Below are positions 49,362-60,100 of a stretch of 64,000 nucleotides of DNA, piece after piece. Numbering within the stretch: the first letter of the stretch is position 1; each line of letters starts with the position of its first letter. Origin of the DNA: Burkholderia territorii (GTDB lineage: Bacteria > Pseudomonadota > Gammaproteobacteria > Burkholderiales > Burkholderiaceae); assembly GCF_902833055.1 (NCBI RefSeq), contig NZ_CADFEJ010000016.1, positions 103,039 to 167,038 on the forward strand. The letters are read 5' to 3'. A program made the translations under genes and the position numbers. The notes beneath the pieces were generated by a model. It saw nothing but the letters and a program-made list of their open reading frames with translations. It had not been told where the DNA came from and searched no databases.

Positions 49362-50474
49362 TTATTGGATCTTGCTTACAAGATTGACGAAATTCCTTGC
49401 TACCCTGCCCGGAGAAAACTCCTCCGCGTACCGAGTCGCGTGTGTGACAAACGTCTGATAACTCTCATCACCGGAACCACGCCAAGCAGCCGACACCACT
49501 TTCTCCACTGCCTGAGCAAGTTCCGCGGAGAGACTGTCGATGCAGCCCGTGTTGACGAGTCGACCGAAGCCGTTCGTTACCGACGGAACGTTGGAATTGT
49601 CGTAGGCGATGACGTAGCATCCGTTGGAGATCGCCTCGACAATCGGTACACCGAATCCTTCATGATAGGTCGGCAGGACGAACAAATCCGCATCCTGCAG
49701 AATTTCATGCTTCTGCTCTTCTGAAGCATTGCCATGAATTTTGATCTCGACGCGTCGACCATATTGACGCGCCAACGTGGCAATGATCGTCTCGATCTGT
49801 GCCAGTAGCTCGGGGTCGGAAAACAGCAGATTACCAACCATATCCAGCTTTACCGCACATGTCGGATTCGATGCCAACACGTTGCTGAGCGCCATCAGCA
49901 ACTCATGTGGCCCCTTCGACTTCACAAACCTGCCGATGAATGCGATGCGCACGATGTTGTCCACAACGCTCGGTTTTCTCGATGGAGGATGCGACATCGA
50001 GTGAATAGCGAGAGGCAACACGGTGGCAGGCGTATCGATACCAGCCTTGCGAAGCACCTCGAGATTCGTGTCGCTAACGCAGATAACGTGATCAGCCCAC
50101 GCAATATTCGACATTTGCGAAAAGGACTGATCGATCAGTGCACGACTTTCCGGTTTGACGAACTCTCGCGGCGTGACGTTATGAAACACGACCAGACGTC
50201 GCGCGCGCGCCGGAACGATCGACAACAGATCGAATAGCGGATAGTAGATGCCGAAGTGAAAGATGACGACATCGCTCGCGAGAAAGTGTGGATCGAACGC
50301 AATATCCCTGACCTCGGATACGACCGTCGACGGAATGTCGTCATACTCGCATGCGTATGCGTACAAGCGAACGTCATCGACACCGCTCTTGCGCAGCGCA
50401 CGTACTTCGTCACGGATGCTGTTGGAAATCGCGTCGTTCTTTACGCAAATTCCGTTCACGTATGAGACTTTCAT
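49362..50474 (-). CDS. O-antigen glycosyltransferase (GT4)
   Basis: A 370-residue GT-B glycosyltransferase: MKVSYVNGICVKNDAISNSIRDEVRALR at the N-terminus, VIFHFGIYYPLFDLL, VFHNVTPREFVKPES, IAFIGRFVKSKGPHELLMAL and the donor-site FVLPTYHEGFGVPIVEAISNGCYVIAYDNSNVPSV. Donor and acceptor are not readable. It overlaps the upstream gene by four bases (ATGA), so it is co-translated with the GT2-GT4 fusion. Confidence 0.83.
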   Translation of the reverse strand: MKVSYVNGICVKNDAISNSIRDEVRALRKSGVDDVRLYAYACEYDDIPSTVVSEVRDIAFDPHFLASDVVIFHFGIYYPLFDLLSIVPARARRLVVFHNVTPREFVKPESRALIDQSFSQMSNIAWADHVICVSDTNLEVLRKAGIDTPATVLPLAIHSMSHPPSRKPSVVDNIVRIAFIGRFVKSKGPHELLMALSNVLASNPTCAVKLDMVGNLLFSDPELLAQIETIIATLARQYGRRVEIKIHGNASEEQKHEILQDADLFVLPTYHEGFGVPIVEAISNGCYVIAYDNSNVPSVTNGFGRLVNTGCIDSLSAELAQAVEKVVSAAWRGSGDESYQTFVTHATRYAEEFSPGRVARNFVNLVSKIQ

Positions 50475-52696
50475 TGCGCAACCGCATTGAGATGGTTGTT
50501 GATCGCAAGCGAATAAAGCGCGCCGCTCTCGGATGCCATCCGCTTCGCCGTGAACCGCTCCGCGAACAGGCGTCTTCCGGCATTCCCCATGCGCTCACGC
50601 AATTCGGACGAGTCGACAAGTCGCCGAATTGCTTGCGCCAGCGACTTCGCGTCGCCAGGCGTCACCAGCAACCCAGTTACTTCGTGCGAAACCACTTCCG
50701 GCATCCCGCCCGCTGCGCAACCAATGACAGGCTTTCCTTCGCGCATGGCCTCCAGGAACACGAGGCCAAACGATTCGAACCGGCTCGGGGCGACAAAGAC
50801 GTCACATTCCGCATAAGCTGCGCGCACCACATCATCCGGCACACGGCCTTCGAACGACAAACGGTCACCCCACTTGCGCCCAGCCTCCGAGTCGATAAAA
50901 GCGTCCTTGATAGGACGTCCGGTCGGCCCAGGCAACGTGTCATCACCAATCACACGCACCTTCACGTTCGGCATTTCCGCGAACACGTCCGGGAGCGCCT
51001 CCAACAATACGTCGATTCCTTTGCGCGGCTCGAGTCGGCCAACAAACAGCAACGTGACATCATCGGAGTTCGACGTGCGCTTCCCGTTCGACGCGGTCAC
51101 ATTTGCCGCGAGGCCGTGCGGCACGACGATCGTTTTCTGTTGATCGAATTTGAATCCGTAAGCAGCCTCGATCTCGGTCACGATCGCTCTACTATTGGCG
51201 CGCACCGCATCCGCGCGCGTCATCATCTCCTGTTCCAGCTCTAGCATAGGCTTGCCGAACGACTTCATCCATGCGGCATCTGCAGCATACTCAGGATGCG
51301 TCTCAATCCAGAAATGCAGTGTCGTGTGCAGACTCGTCACGACTGGCCAACGACCATCGAACAGGAATGCGCATCCTTCGCAGTCCCAGATCGGCGCTTC
51401 GACCACACCGATCTTGCGATGCGATGCAATGCGCTCGACTTCCTCCAGCGCTGTTGCCGACCAGTTCCAGATGTGGGCTGGAATATTCCGCTCGACGGCC
51501 TCGCTGGAACGCGCCATCTCTTTCGTCACGATACGGTGAATCCATGCACCATTTTCGAAATCGACGCGATTGAAATCCGGGCTCTGTGTAATCACGTGGA
51601 CAATTCGGCCCTGCGAGCCAAGCCCTTCCGCGAGATCCTTGTTAAAGGTAGCGATTCCGCCCGTTTGTGCCGGCGGATAATCGCGCGCGATAAGCACAAT
51701 TGCGTCTTGACTGGGATCGCCAAATGTCTCGAATTTCTTGAACTCACCGGCGACACGCGCCTTCTTTTCTGCGGTGATCAATTCCGCGTGCCCGTGCAGC
51801 CCATGTTCAACGCCCGTGTTCCACGCCCGGGCATTCTCTTCCTTGAATTTATCGAGTTCCGACTTGTCGAGACGGCCGCCGTCTATATGAAAGCGAATAT
51901 CGTTTTCGTGCCCTTGCGAAAACTTCCGGTTATCGTCGAAAATCTCGTCCAGCGGCAAATATTTGCGCGCGTGCTTCAACGAGAAATAGATCTTGTTCTT
52001 GATCACCGGATATCGGTAACGCGTGATCTTGTGATCATCGCGAACATGGCTCGGTGCAAATTTGTGATGCACGTATGCGTTCGGCAACTGACGAATGACA
52101 TATCCGGCATCGACCAGTCGGCAGCACAGCTCCGTTTCGTCGAGGTAGTACTCGATCTCCTCGTCGAAGCCGCCCACTTCCATCAGGGCTGACCGACGAA
52201 ACGATGCGTTTGTCCCTTGAAGGTACGGAAACTCATAAGATCCAGGGAAACACAGATGCTCGGCACTCTTCTTGGCGGCCCAGTTCGAATTCCCCAGGCG
52301 ATTGGCAGTACTATACTCATACTGGAACGTGTAACCCGTTTGATCGAACACGAGCCCCCCCGCACCGCCAATCTCCGGAGAGTCATATGCAGCCGCGAGC
52401 TGCGTTAGCCATTCCGGCTCCGGGATTGCATCGTCATCGATGAAGGCAACAACGTCACCTTCCGCCATGCAGATGCCGACGTTTCGCGACACCGATAGAT
52501 TCGCGACCGGGCACGTACCAGCGCGGATGAACGATGACCAGGACGAAATCACTTCCGCCGACCCGTCAGTCGACGGCCCGTTAACTACGATGACTTCGAA
52601 GTCACCAGCGTACCGGATCCAGCGAAAACTCTCCAACGTCTTCTGGAGCAATGCGGCACGATTGAGCGTATTTATGACAATCGAAAAGCTCAACAT
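50471..52696 (-). CDS. Two-domain glycosyltransferase (GT2 fused to GT4)
   Basis: A 741-residue fusion. Residues 1-about 260 are a GT-A family 2 domain (FSIVINTLNRAALLQKTLESF, VVNGPSTDGS, FIDDDAIPEPEWL, and the YYLDETELCCRL catalytic region). A charged linker (about 260-325) leads to a GT-B family 4 domain (LIARDYPPAQTGGIATFNKDL, TSLHTTLHFW, FVGRLEPRKGIDVLLEAL, PSRFESFGLVFLEAMREGKPVIGCAAGGMPEV). The protein can therefore make two linkages. No membrane segment. It is followed by an ATGA overlap with the next glycosyltransferase. Confidence 0.87.
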   Translation of the reverse strand: MLSFSIVINTLNRAALLQKTLESFRWIRYAGDFEVIVVNGPSTDGSAEVISSWSSFIRAGTCPVANLSVSRNVGICMAEGDVVAFIDDDAIPEPEWLTQLAAAYDSPEIGGAGGLVFDQTGYTFQYEYSTANRLGNSNWAAKKSAEHLCFPGSYEFPYLQGTNASFRRSALMEVGGFDEEIEYYLDETELCCRLVDAGYVIRQLPNAYVHHKFAPSHVRDDHKITRYRYPVIKNKIYFSLKHARKYLPLDEIFDDNRKFSQGHENDIRFHIDGGRLDKSELDKFKEENARAWNTGVEHGLHGHAELITAEKKARVAGEFKKFETFGDPSQDAIVLIARDYPPAQTGGIATFNKDLAEGLGSQGRIVHVITQSPDFNRVDFENGAWIHRIVTKEMARSSEAVERNIPAHIWNWSATALEEVERIASHRKIGVVEAPIWDCEGCAFLFDGRWPVVTSLHTTLHFWIETHPEYAADAAWMKSFGKPMLELEQEMMTRADAVRANSRAIVTEIEAAYGFKFDQQKTIVVPHGLAANVTASNGKRTSNSDDVTLLFVGRLEPRKGIDVLLEALPDVFAEMPNVKVRVIGDDTLPGPTGRPIKDAFIDSEAGRKWGDRLSFEGRVPDDVVRAAYAECDVFVAPSRFESFGLVFLEAMREGKPVIGCAAGGMPEVVSHEVTGLLVTPGDAKSLAQAIRRLVDSSELRERMGNAGRRLFAERFTAKRMASESGALYSLAINNHLNAVAQ

Positions 52697-52857
52697 GGGT
52701 TACCTCGATCTTTCGGTACTGTGTTTGATGGTGATACTCGATGGAGCCGCGTCGGTCGCCCATTCGACGGCTCCCAATGCTTGCCGTTTCGCCACGACCA
52801 CCGAGGGCCTGACAGAACGAAGGCGGGCGACGACTGCGCTCGATCGCATGCGTTGCG

Positions 52858-53925
52858 TCAGGCCGACGTCGCGCGTTTCGCCACGATCTCGAATTCGTAG
52901 CAGTTTCCGTTGCGTCGGCCGGTCTCGATCACCGAAATATCGACAAACCCGGCCTCCTTCAGAGTGGCCGACAGGGATTCAGGGGTGAACATGTTGAAGT
53001 GGAAGTCACCGTCGTAGTCCTGGCCACCGAACGTGACTTCGCGCAGATACGCGTACGGGTAGTCACCGTCGATGTAGTTCTTCATCATCGCTTGTGCATC
53101 GGGGACGACCGCATGGAATTCGCCGCCCGGTTTCAGAAGGCTGAACCAGTAGGGCAGCAGCTCGCGAGCCATCTGCTCCTGGGGAAAATGCTCAAGCAAG
53201 TGCGCGGAGAAGATTTCAGTCAACTCGCCGTTCTTGAACGGCAGCTCATCGACCTCCGAGACGATATCGACACCGGGCAATGCTCGGCGGTCGACGTTCA
53301 GATAGCCGTCCAGCGCAATGTGTCCGCAACCGAGGTTAAGTCTCAATTGGCCGTTGCTGGCTGCCGCAGCCACCTTTTCCTTCGCGATGATTTCCGTTTT
53401 CGCCTTCAGCGTGTCTTCGTTCTCGCCCGGCGACGAAGCGCCATAGCGCATTTCGAACATCAATTCCCGGCGAACGAATTCGACACGACCAAGCAGATAC
53501 CGGACAGAGTCGTCCAAGCCGCCCAAGCGCTCCTCCAGGCGACGTGTAAGTGCCTCGACTTCCGACAGACGGCCGTCCGCATGTTCGCGCTGCTTCACCC
53601 ATGCCGCGTGGTCTGACGCCTCGCGCTGTTCGAGCACGGCCTTCAATTGCTTGACGTCCCCGTGAAGCCGTCGCAATGCGACGGGCACCGATCGCACGAG
53701 ATTGTCTTGGTCGTTATCAATCAATCGCTGACGATCGTTCAGTTCCGACAACGTGCGCAAGAGCATCGGCAACTGATCTCTTTCATACACATCCTGACGA
53801 CGCATGACGTCCGCTCGGAACTCAGGGAGCCGAATCGCGGCCACAACGATGCGTACGAGTCGGCCCACTACCGGCCAATTCGCGACGACTCGCACCACCT
53901 TTCTAATTTCAGCCTTCATATTCAA
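52858..53925 (-). CDS. Coiled-coil SAM-dependent methyltransferase (possible chain-end cap enzyme)
   Basis: A 355-residue protein. Residues 1-35 are basic and amphipathic (VVRVVANWPVVGRLVRIVVAAI), residues about 60-165 look like a coiled coil (LRRLHGDVKQLKAVLEQRE..., VEALTRRLEERLGGLDDSV), and residues 195-350 form a class I SAM methyltransferase (LRLNLGCGHIALDGYLNVDRRALPGVD, IFSAHLLEHFPQEQM, LLKPGGEFHAVVPD). Coupled to Wzt with a C-terminal domain, it could methylate the non-reducing end and set chain length, as WbdD does, but with the coiled coil placed first instead of last. Substrate inferred. Confidence 0.8.
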   Translation of the reverse strand: MNMKAEIRKVVRVVANWPVVGRLVRIVVAAIRLPEFRADVMRRQDVYERDQLPMLLRTLSELNDRQRLIDNDQDNLVRSVPVALRRLHGDVKQLKAVLEQREASDHAAWVKQREHADGRLSEVEALTRRLEERLGGLDDSVRYLLGRVEFVRRELMFEMRYGASSPGENEDTLKAKTEIIAKEKVAAAASNGQLRLNLGCGHIALDGYLNVDRRALPGVDIVSEVDELPFKNGELTEIFSAHLLEHFPQEQMARELLPYWFSLLKPGGEFHAVVPDAQAMMKNYIDGDYPYAYLREVTFGGQDYDGDFHFNMFTPESLSATLKEAGFVDISVIETGRRNGNCYEFEIVAKRATSA

Positions 53926-54061
53926 TCAACTCTCAAAATGCGCTCAATGATTCTCTGCCGCGATCTAAGCGCGGTGCTCACGGAGTTTCCATCCTCGACT
54001 TCCCTTTGACGGTGCGAAAAGTCTGCAGCATCGAGGACGCCATGGAACTGCGTGCGTATAC

Positions 54062-54673
54062 TCAAATCAACTTCCGGATCTTGCGCGCGGGTACCCCACC
54101 GTACAGCCATCCCGCCTCGACTTCGTCACACGTCACGATCGCGCCCGCCGCAATCACTGCGTGGTCGCCGATCGTACAGGGGCCCATGACGACCGCATTG
54201 GATGCAATCCAGACCCCTCGCCCAATCACGATATCGCGCCCCTCCCGCGGATAGTCGTGCCGCGCGGACATCTGCTCAGTCAACGGATGCGTGCCGGTAA
54301 TCAGACTGACGTTATGACCGAAGAACGTCTGGTCACCAATGACGATGTGCCCCGACGACACGTTCATCAGCGTGTTCACCAACTGCACGCCCTCTCCGAG
54401 CGAGATGCGATCCCATCCCCCCCCGAACACGACCGGTGTCATGACGAGCCGCTGAGCGATGCCAGGCGTCATTCGCTCGGCGAGTCGCTCGACGACAGAA
54501 TCCGACTCCCATGGAACGGATTGCGGCGTTTGGGTCGCATGCTCCGTCGCCACGCACCGAGCAACCCGGGTCGTGAACTCCGACGATTCGGCAAGACGCG
54601 AAACCACGCGATCGGTCACGGCTTCAATCAGTCGCTCCCGAATTCTTGCTCTAAGGCGCTGAAACATGTGCAT
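54062..54673 (-). CDS. Left-handed beta-helix O-acetyltransferase
   Basis: A 203-residue hexapeptide-repeat acetyltransferase (LbH, maltose/galactoside-acetyltransferase group). The start is the ATG at 54673 or 54667; the frame upstream overlaps wzt and is not used. N-terminal helices (MHMFQRLRARIRERLIEAVTD) are followed by repeat turns (SSGHIVIGDQTFFGHNVSLITGTHPL with the catalytic His, DIVIGRGVWIASNAVVMGPCTIGDHAVIAAGAIVTCDEVE) and WLYGGVPARKIRKL, the standard end. Cytoplasmic acetylation of a sugar in the O-antigen pathway is likely. It starts 26 bases after wzt. Confidence 0.83.
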   Translation of the reverse strand: MHMFQRLRARIRERLIEAVTDRVVSRLAESSEFTTRVARCVATEHATQTPQSVPWESDSVVERLAERMTPGIAQRLVMTPVVFGGGWDRISLGEGVQLVNTLMNVSSGHIVIGDQTFFGHNVSLITGTHPLTEQMSARHDYPREGRDIVIGRGVWIASNAVVMGPCTIGDHAVIAAGAIVTCDEVEAGWLYGGVPARKIRKLI

Positions 54674-54698
54674 ATCCGATTGAGAACGACGTGGTCGC

Positions 54699-56084
54699 TC
54701 AATCGAGCGAATGCATCGAAACATCGTAGTCCACGTGCACAACACCCCACAGATCCCGCTTCACGACTTCATCGGGGAAGCGCACTGCGAACCGTGCGCC
54801 ACCCACGCAGTAATCGATCACGTTCGTGACGAGACTCTGCCCACGATTCTCGGGATGCTCCGTAGTCACGCCAACCCCTGCGATCAATCCGTATTCACCG
54901 GGACACAAGGGGTTCGCGAAGGTGAACTCCAGCATATGCTGAATATGCGGCGCGGCCTCCGACGGGAACACGTCTCGGACGGCAGAACTGAAATGCAGGA
55001 TTTGTCGTCCCGATGAATCGGTGATGCCGAGCGCAAGCGAACTGCGTTCGGGAGGAGGCGATACGACATGAAAGAAAACGCGAACGCGAATCTTCTTCTC
55101 GATATCGACCGTATCGCACTCATTGCCCTCAGGATCGATCACGCTGATATCGTCGATCCGGATCTCGCCGGTCCCGGTACGCAACGGTTCGACCCGCGAG
55201 GAAAATGCGCGAGTCCGGGCCTTGTCAGGGCGCACGCGTGTATGCGTCGTCACTGCTTCGCCGGCCGCGACTTGCGTTTCCGTCGTAACTTCATCTTCGT
55301 CGTCGACCTCGGTAACGTCGATGCCGGCTCGCACCATCCTGCTGAACACTTCGCTCTGGTAGGCAGCACCGACCTGCTTCGAACTGCCAAGCAGTCGAAC
55401 GCGCCCTTTCTCGAGCCAGAGGCCCCGATTGCACAGTGCGCGCACCGAGTCCGCAGCGTGCGTCACGTAAATGAACGTCGTTCCTTCATCAAGCATCGTG
55501 CGAATCTTGTGCAGGCACTTGTTCTGAAAGTACGCATCCCCGACACTCAGCGCCTCGTCAACGATCAGAATGTCCGGCTGCACGTAGACCGCGCAGGCAA
55601 ACCCGAGCCGCACCGCCATACCGCTGCTGTATGTCTTGACGGGATGATCGACAGCATCGCCAAGTTCGCTGAACCTGATTATTTCGGGCTGAGCCGCAAT
55701 GGCCTGCTCCTGTAGCATGCCATGCAGCATGCAGAACTGAACGATGTTTTCTCGACCGGACAGCTCCGGATTGAACCCGGCCCCCAATTCGAGCAACGCC
55801 GATACGCGCCCGGAGACGTTCACCAGACCGGAACTCGGATTGAGTACGCCTGCCAGGATCTTCAGAAGCGTACTTTTGCCACTGCCGTTTTCCCCCACCA
55901 CGCCGAATCGATCGCCTTTCTCAAGTGAGAAGGAAACGTCGTCCAGCGCACGGGTTTCGCGAAAATATTGCTTCTTCCCCGCCGACATCAACTCGAGCAG
56001 GCGATGTCGCGGCGAGGAATACGAACGGTAGATCTTGCTGATATTGCTCAGCTCGATAACGTTGGAGGGATCTTGTGTCGTCAT
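54699..56084 (-). CDS. wzt: O-antigen ABC exporter ATPase Wzt with C-terminal recognition domain
   Basis: A 461-residue ABC ATPase. Walker A is GENGSGKSTLLKILAG near residue 70, the signature is KTYSSGMAVRLGFACAV, and Walker B is ILIVDEALSVGD. After about residue 250 an acidic linker (VTEVDDEDEVTTE) leads to a beta-rich C-terminal domain (about 315-455; IRVRVFFHVVSPPPERSSLALGITDSSGRQILHFSS) of the Wzt-C type that, in related systems, binds a specific chain-end cap before export. Length well beyond a bare Wzt (about 250 residues). Stop is 16 bases after the wzm start region's end; forms the exporter with wzm. Confidence 0.93.
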   Translation of the reverse strand: MTTQDPSNVIELSNISKIYRSYSSPRHRLLELMSAGKKQYFRETRALDDVSFSLEKGDRFGVVGENGSGKSTLLKILAGVLNPSSGLVNVSGRVSALLELGAGFNPELSGRENIVQFCMLHGMLQEQAIAAQPEIIRFSELGDAVDHPVKTYSSGMAVRLGFACAVYVQPDILIVDEALSVGDAYFQNKCLHKIRTMLDEGTTFIYVTHAADSVRALCNRGLWLEKGRVRLLGSSKQVGAAYQSEVFSRMVRAGIDVTEVDDEDEVTTETQVAAGEAVTTHTRVRPDKARTRAFSSRVEPLRTGTGEIRIDDISVIDPEGNECDTVDIEKKIRVRVFFHVVSPPPERSSLALGITDSSGRQILHFSSAVRDVFPSEAAPHIQHMLEFTFANPLCPGEYGLIAGVGVTTEHPENRGQSLVTNVIDYCVGGARFAVRFPDEVVKRDLWGVVHVDYDVSMHSLD

Positions 56085-56100
56085 GAACTAACTCTGATCC

Positions 56101-56913
56101 TTAAAGGACGTCTGCGAAGCCGGGCTTCAGCTTGCGAAAAATGTATGCACCGATCGCAACGGTAGCCGCTGCCACGACAATCAGGATGCCAATGTATTCC
56201 CAATTGAATGGAATTCCTGGGAACACGGCCTGCCGAGACGCCTCCACCATGTAGTAGAAAGGGTTGAGCGTCATGACGATATTACGCATCCAGATCATGC
56301 GCGACGCCTCTACCATCGTCGCCGGATAGAGAATCGGCGTGAGCCAGAAAATGATATTCGTACACAGCGGCACGATCGGCACCATGTCGGGGACATAGAC
56401 CGAAATGGCGGAAATGCCATAGGCAAAGCCGATCGAAATCGCAAGCGAAAGCGCCCAGATAACGGGAAACATCCAAATCATGGTTCCCGGCACGACGCCC
56501 TTGATGATCAACAGGCCGATCACGAAAACGAAAATGATGCCCTGGCTGATGAGCGCCGACGTGAGCGGAATCAACGGCAAGACCCAGACCGGAAATGCGA
56601 TCTTGCTGATGAGATAGCTGTATTCCCGCAAGATACCGGTGCTGCGCCCTGTCACTTCGGTAAAGACGGTCCACAGCGAGAATGGTACGAAATAGAAAAG
56701 CGCAAACGGAATGTCACCGTACTGCGCCCCCATTCGCCCCCGCATCAGGATCGAGAACACGACCACGTTGATGAGGGAGTAGAGAAGCGGTACGCCGACG
56801 TTCCACGCCGTACCTGCGTACGAGCTGGCGTAGCGGTTCTTCAGGTCTCGCTTCGCAAGCATCCACGCCAACCTCAGTGAACTCCCGACGGAGTGATGTG
56901 CTTTGTCCTGCAT
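56101..56913 (-). CDS. wzm: O-antigen ABC exporter permease Wzm
   Basis: A 270-residue ABC-2 type permease with six hydrophobic segments: RDLKNRYASSYAGTAWNVGVPLLYSLINVVVFSILM begins the domain, and FWLTPILYPATMVEASRMIWMRNIVMTLNPFYYMVEASRQAVF is the conserved C-terminal block. It forms the channel for the completed undecaprenyl-linked O-antigen. Next to wzt, with 16 bases between the two genes, so a classical polymer exporter pair. An alternative Wzy-type polymerase was not found in the window. Confidence 0.94.
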   Translation of the reverse strand: MQDKAHHSVGSSLRLAWMLAKRDLKNRYASSYAGTAWNVGVPLLYSLINVVVFSILMRGRMGAQYGDIPFALFYFVPFSLWTVFTEVTGRSTGILREYSYLISKIAFPVWVLPLIPLTSALISQGIIFVFVIGLLIIKGVVPGTMIWMFPVIWALSLAISIGFAYGISAISVYVPDMVPIVPLCTNIIFWLTPILYPATMVEASRMIWMRNIVMTLNPFYYMVEASRQAVFPGIPFNWEYIGILIVVAAATVAIGAYIFRKLKPGFADVL

Positions 56914-57100
56914 CGGTTTTCGTTACCCAATTAATTTGCGTCCCTTGGACGGCGGACTCGAATGACACGCGCCTGGTCGATGTGCTGCGCGACGAACTCA
57001 GGCGCCATTCAGTTCTCTTGCACTGCGCCGACGGGGCGGCAGTCGACGGTAGTGACACACGCGCCGTGCGCTACTTCCGCTCGGCAAACCCATCATTTTA

Positions 57101-60100
57101 TCAGCCGTCTCGCCTGACAGATGACCGCTCTCCGACGAGCCCACGGACAATGCCGCCCAACCGCGACGACATCTCGTCCCATGACCGAGCCTGAATCCAC
57201 GCCGCCTGAGCGTCGGCCTTGCTGCTCAACAGCGAGGCATCGCCGAGCAACGTGGCCAGATCAGCAGAAATCGCGCGCGCATCGGTACCGGAAAACCGAT
57301 GCACGAGTTCTCCGAGATCGTCGAAGATCGGAATCGGTGTACAGGCAACGGGTCGATTGGCTGCGAGTCCGTACCGCACGGCACCGCTCGCCGATTCGGC
57401 CGTGTCCTGATACGCAAACACGACAAGATCGGCCGCATCCAGATATGCAAAGCTCTCGCGATCAGGCAGGAAGTCGGTAATCATCTGCACGCGGTCTTCG
57501 AGGTTGAACGTCTTGATCAGATTTCTGCATCGATCGGCGGTCAACTCCGAATCGCGAACCGGATACAGCGCGTTGACCATCAACAGGCGCGCCTGCGGCA
57601 GCTCTTTCGATATCATCGAAAACGCTTCGATGACTTCCTCCAACCCTTTGTGCGGAAGTAGGAAGCCATACGTAGCAATGACCGGAGCCTCGACTGGAAT
57701 GTTCAGCGCCGTTCGAGACGCGAGTCGGTCGGACGACTCGCGCGCATGAACGCCATGGGGAAATAGCGTTGCATTGTCGACGAGGCCCAATATCCGGAGC
57801 CGATTCAGGTCGTCGACACTATGCACAAGCAGGCGGTCGGCGCCACGCAGCGCGTCGGCGATCTCCGACAACGAGGCTCGATAGTCCGGCGTATCGACAT
57901 CCTTGGTCGAGTGGAACGTAATCACGATCGGGATGTCGTGTGCGTTCGCATACTCGACGATTCGCGCCGTTGAAGGCATGCTGAAGAAGCCAAAGTTGTG
58001 CTGCAGCATGATCGCGTCAGGCCGGCATCGATCGAGCTCAGCGAGCAACTCATCGATACGGCCGCGCTGATCCGTCCAGCACCGCGTGACTTCTGGACCA
58101 TCATCGATGACAACGGCAGGATCGCGTGATGCGAAAATCCTGACATCGAACCATGCCGGATCGAGACTACCGACCAGGAATGAAGAATAGGTCGCGATGC
58201 CGCATTTCGTGTTCCACGACGAAATCCATGCGAGCCGAGTCCGTCGAGCGGATGCGGGCTCCAAACGCCGGACCGACGCTTCCAGCCCGATCAGTCGCTC
58301 TGCGCATCGGTCCCACGTAAAGCGCGATTCGAGCAACGCACGACCGCGCTCTGCTTTTTCGGCGCGCGCTTCCGCCGTCGCTTCGCGAACCGCCTTCAGT
58401 TGCGTGACGAGGCTGTCGACATCAGGTTCGGCCCAGACGGAGTCGAACAACCCGAGGTGCGTTTTGGCACGTTCGAACGTAAAGTCGACCAGCCACGCAG
58501 TCTCGTCCGTGCAGAAGTCGGCCTGCCCACCGAACGCCGTCGTGATCACGGGCAGCCCGAACCACATTGCCTCGCCCATCGGCAAGCCGAAGCCCTCTCC
58601 CCGGGACGGCGCCACGAATGCGTGGCACCGGTGGTAAAGGTCCACGATCGCGCCTGCGTCCAGATCTTCCTCGATGAGCACAATCTCCGGACACTCGGGA
58701 TAGCGCCGGCGCAACGCCTGGATTTGGGCAGAAACCGTGTTGTGCGGATTGGGAAACGTTTTGATGACCAGTGAGACATCGTCGCGCGCGGTGAATGCCT
58801 TGGCGAATGCATCGAGCAGCACGTCGACACCCTTGCGCGGAAAGCATGACGATATGTGCAGAAAACGAAAACCCTTTCCGAGCGAGCCGCGATATTCGAT
58901 CCGCTCGGCACGGGCGACATGATCGACGCCGTTGCCAACCGGAGCAATCATCCCTGCATAGCCGTTGTCTCGCATGACCTTCGCCACGAACGTCGAGATT
59001 GCCGCCACTCCGTCGAGATGCGCGTTGAATGCACCGATCCAGGCAGCGGGCAGCTCCGATTCCTCCCATGCAAAATGAAGGAAATTGTACAGGCCGTCCA
59101 TGTCATGAACGCGCGGCGGATAGAGATCGCGGACAACAACGTCGGCACCGCTACGCTTTCCGCCGCGCGCCACGAGCTCGGGGAGTCCGCGAATCGAGCT
59201 GATTTTTCGATCGTCAGGCACATAGTCGCCCGGCCCCTCGGTCGCAAACAAGCTCACCTCACCGCGATTTGCACGGTCAAGTGCAAAAGCCAATTCGCGA
59301 TTGGTCAGAGCGAGGCTGTATGACGTCTCGAATGGTCCCTCGACCTGATAGTGCGGCGGACACTCCCCATCGATACGAGTGCGCGTGTCGATCGGCTGGG
59401 GAATCTCTATACCTTGCTGACGCAGGAACTGCTGTAACTGTTCCAGCAGCGCTGGGCGTTCGAATTGTCGGACTCGTTTGCGCTGTTCGACAACTATCGC
59501 GCGACGCAACGCGCGATCTTCCGATACGGCGCGCAACAGCGCCGCTACGGCTTGCGGGTGCTTGTCGTGAATGAGCAGTCCGGCACCGCCTAGCGTCGAC
59601 TCGATATTGCTACTCGCATACGCGATCACCGGCACATCGAAAGTCATCGCCTCGATTAGCGGAACGCCGAAACCCTCATGATCGCTGAGACACAGGAATA
59701 CACTTGCCGCCCGGTACCAGCCGTAGAGATCCTCGTCAGGAACTTTCCCCGCAAAGCGAACGATTTCGCTCAGTTCAAGCTCATTGATCAATTGCTGCAG
59801 TTCGAGATAGTACGGCTCCTCTTCTCCGTACCCGCCGACAAACACGAACTGGAACGGCCGGGGCATCATTGCTCTCAGTTGAGCCGCCGCTTCCACGAGA
59901 TCGCGATGCGCCTTGTTCGGCGAGATTCGGCCGACAAACAAGACCGTCATCACCTGTGACTGCTCCTGAACGAGCACATCGTTCCATTGCGCCGAGCGGA
60001 TCTTTGCCGCATCGATCAGGAGCGGAATCGTCGTAACCCTTTCGTAGCCGCGCTCGCTCAGCTCACGCGCGTTGAGATCAGACACCGCGATTGCAGCCGC

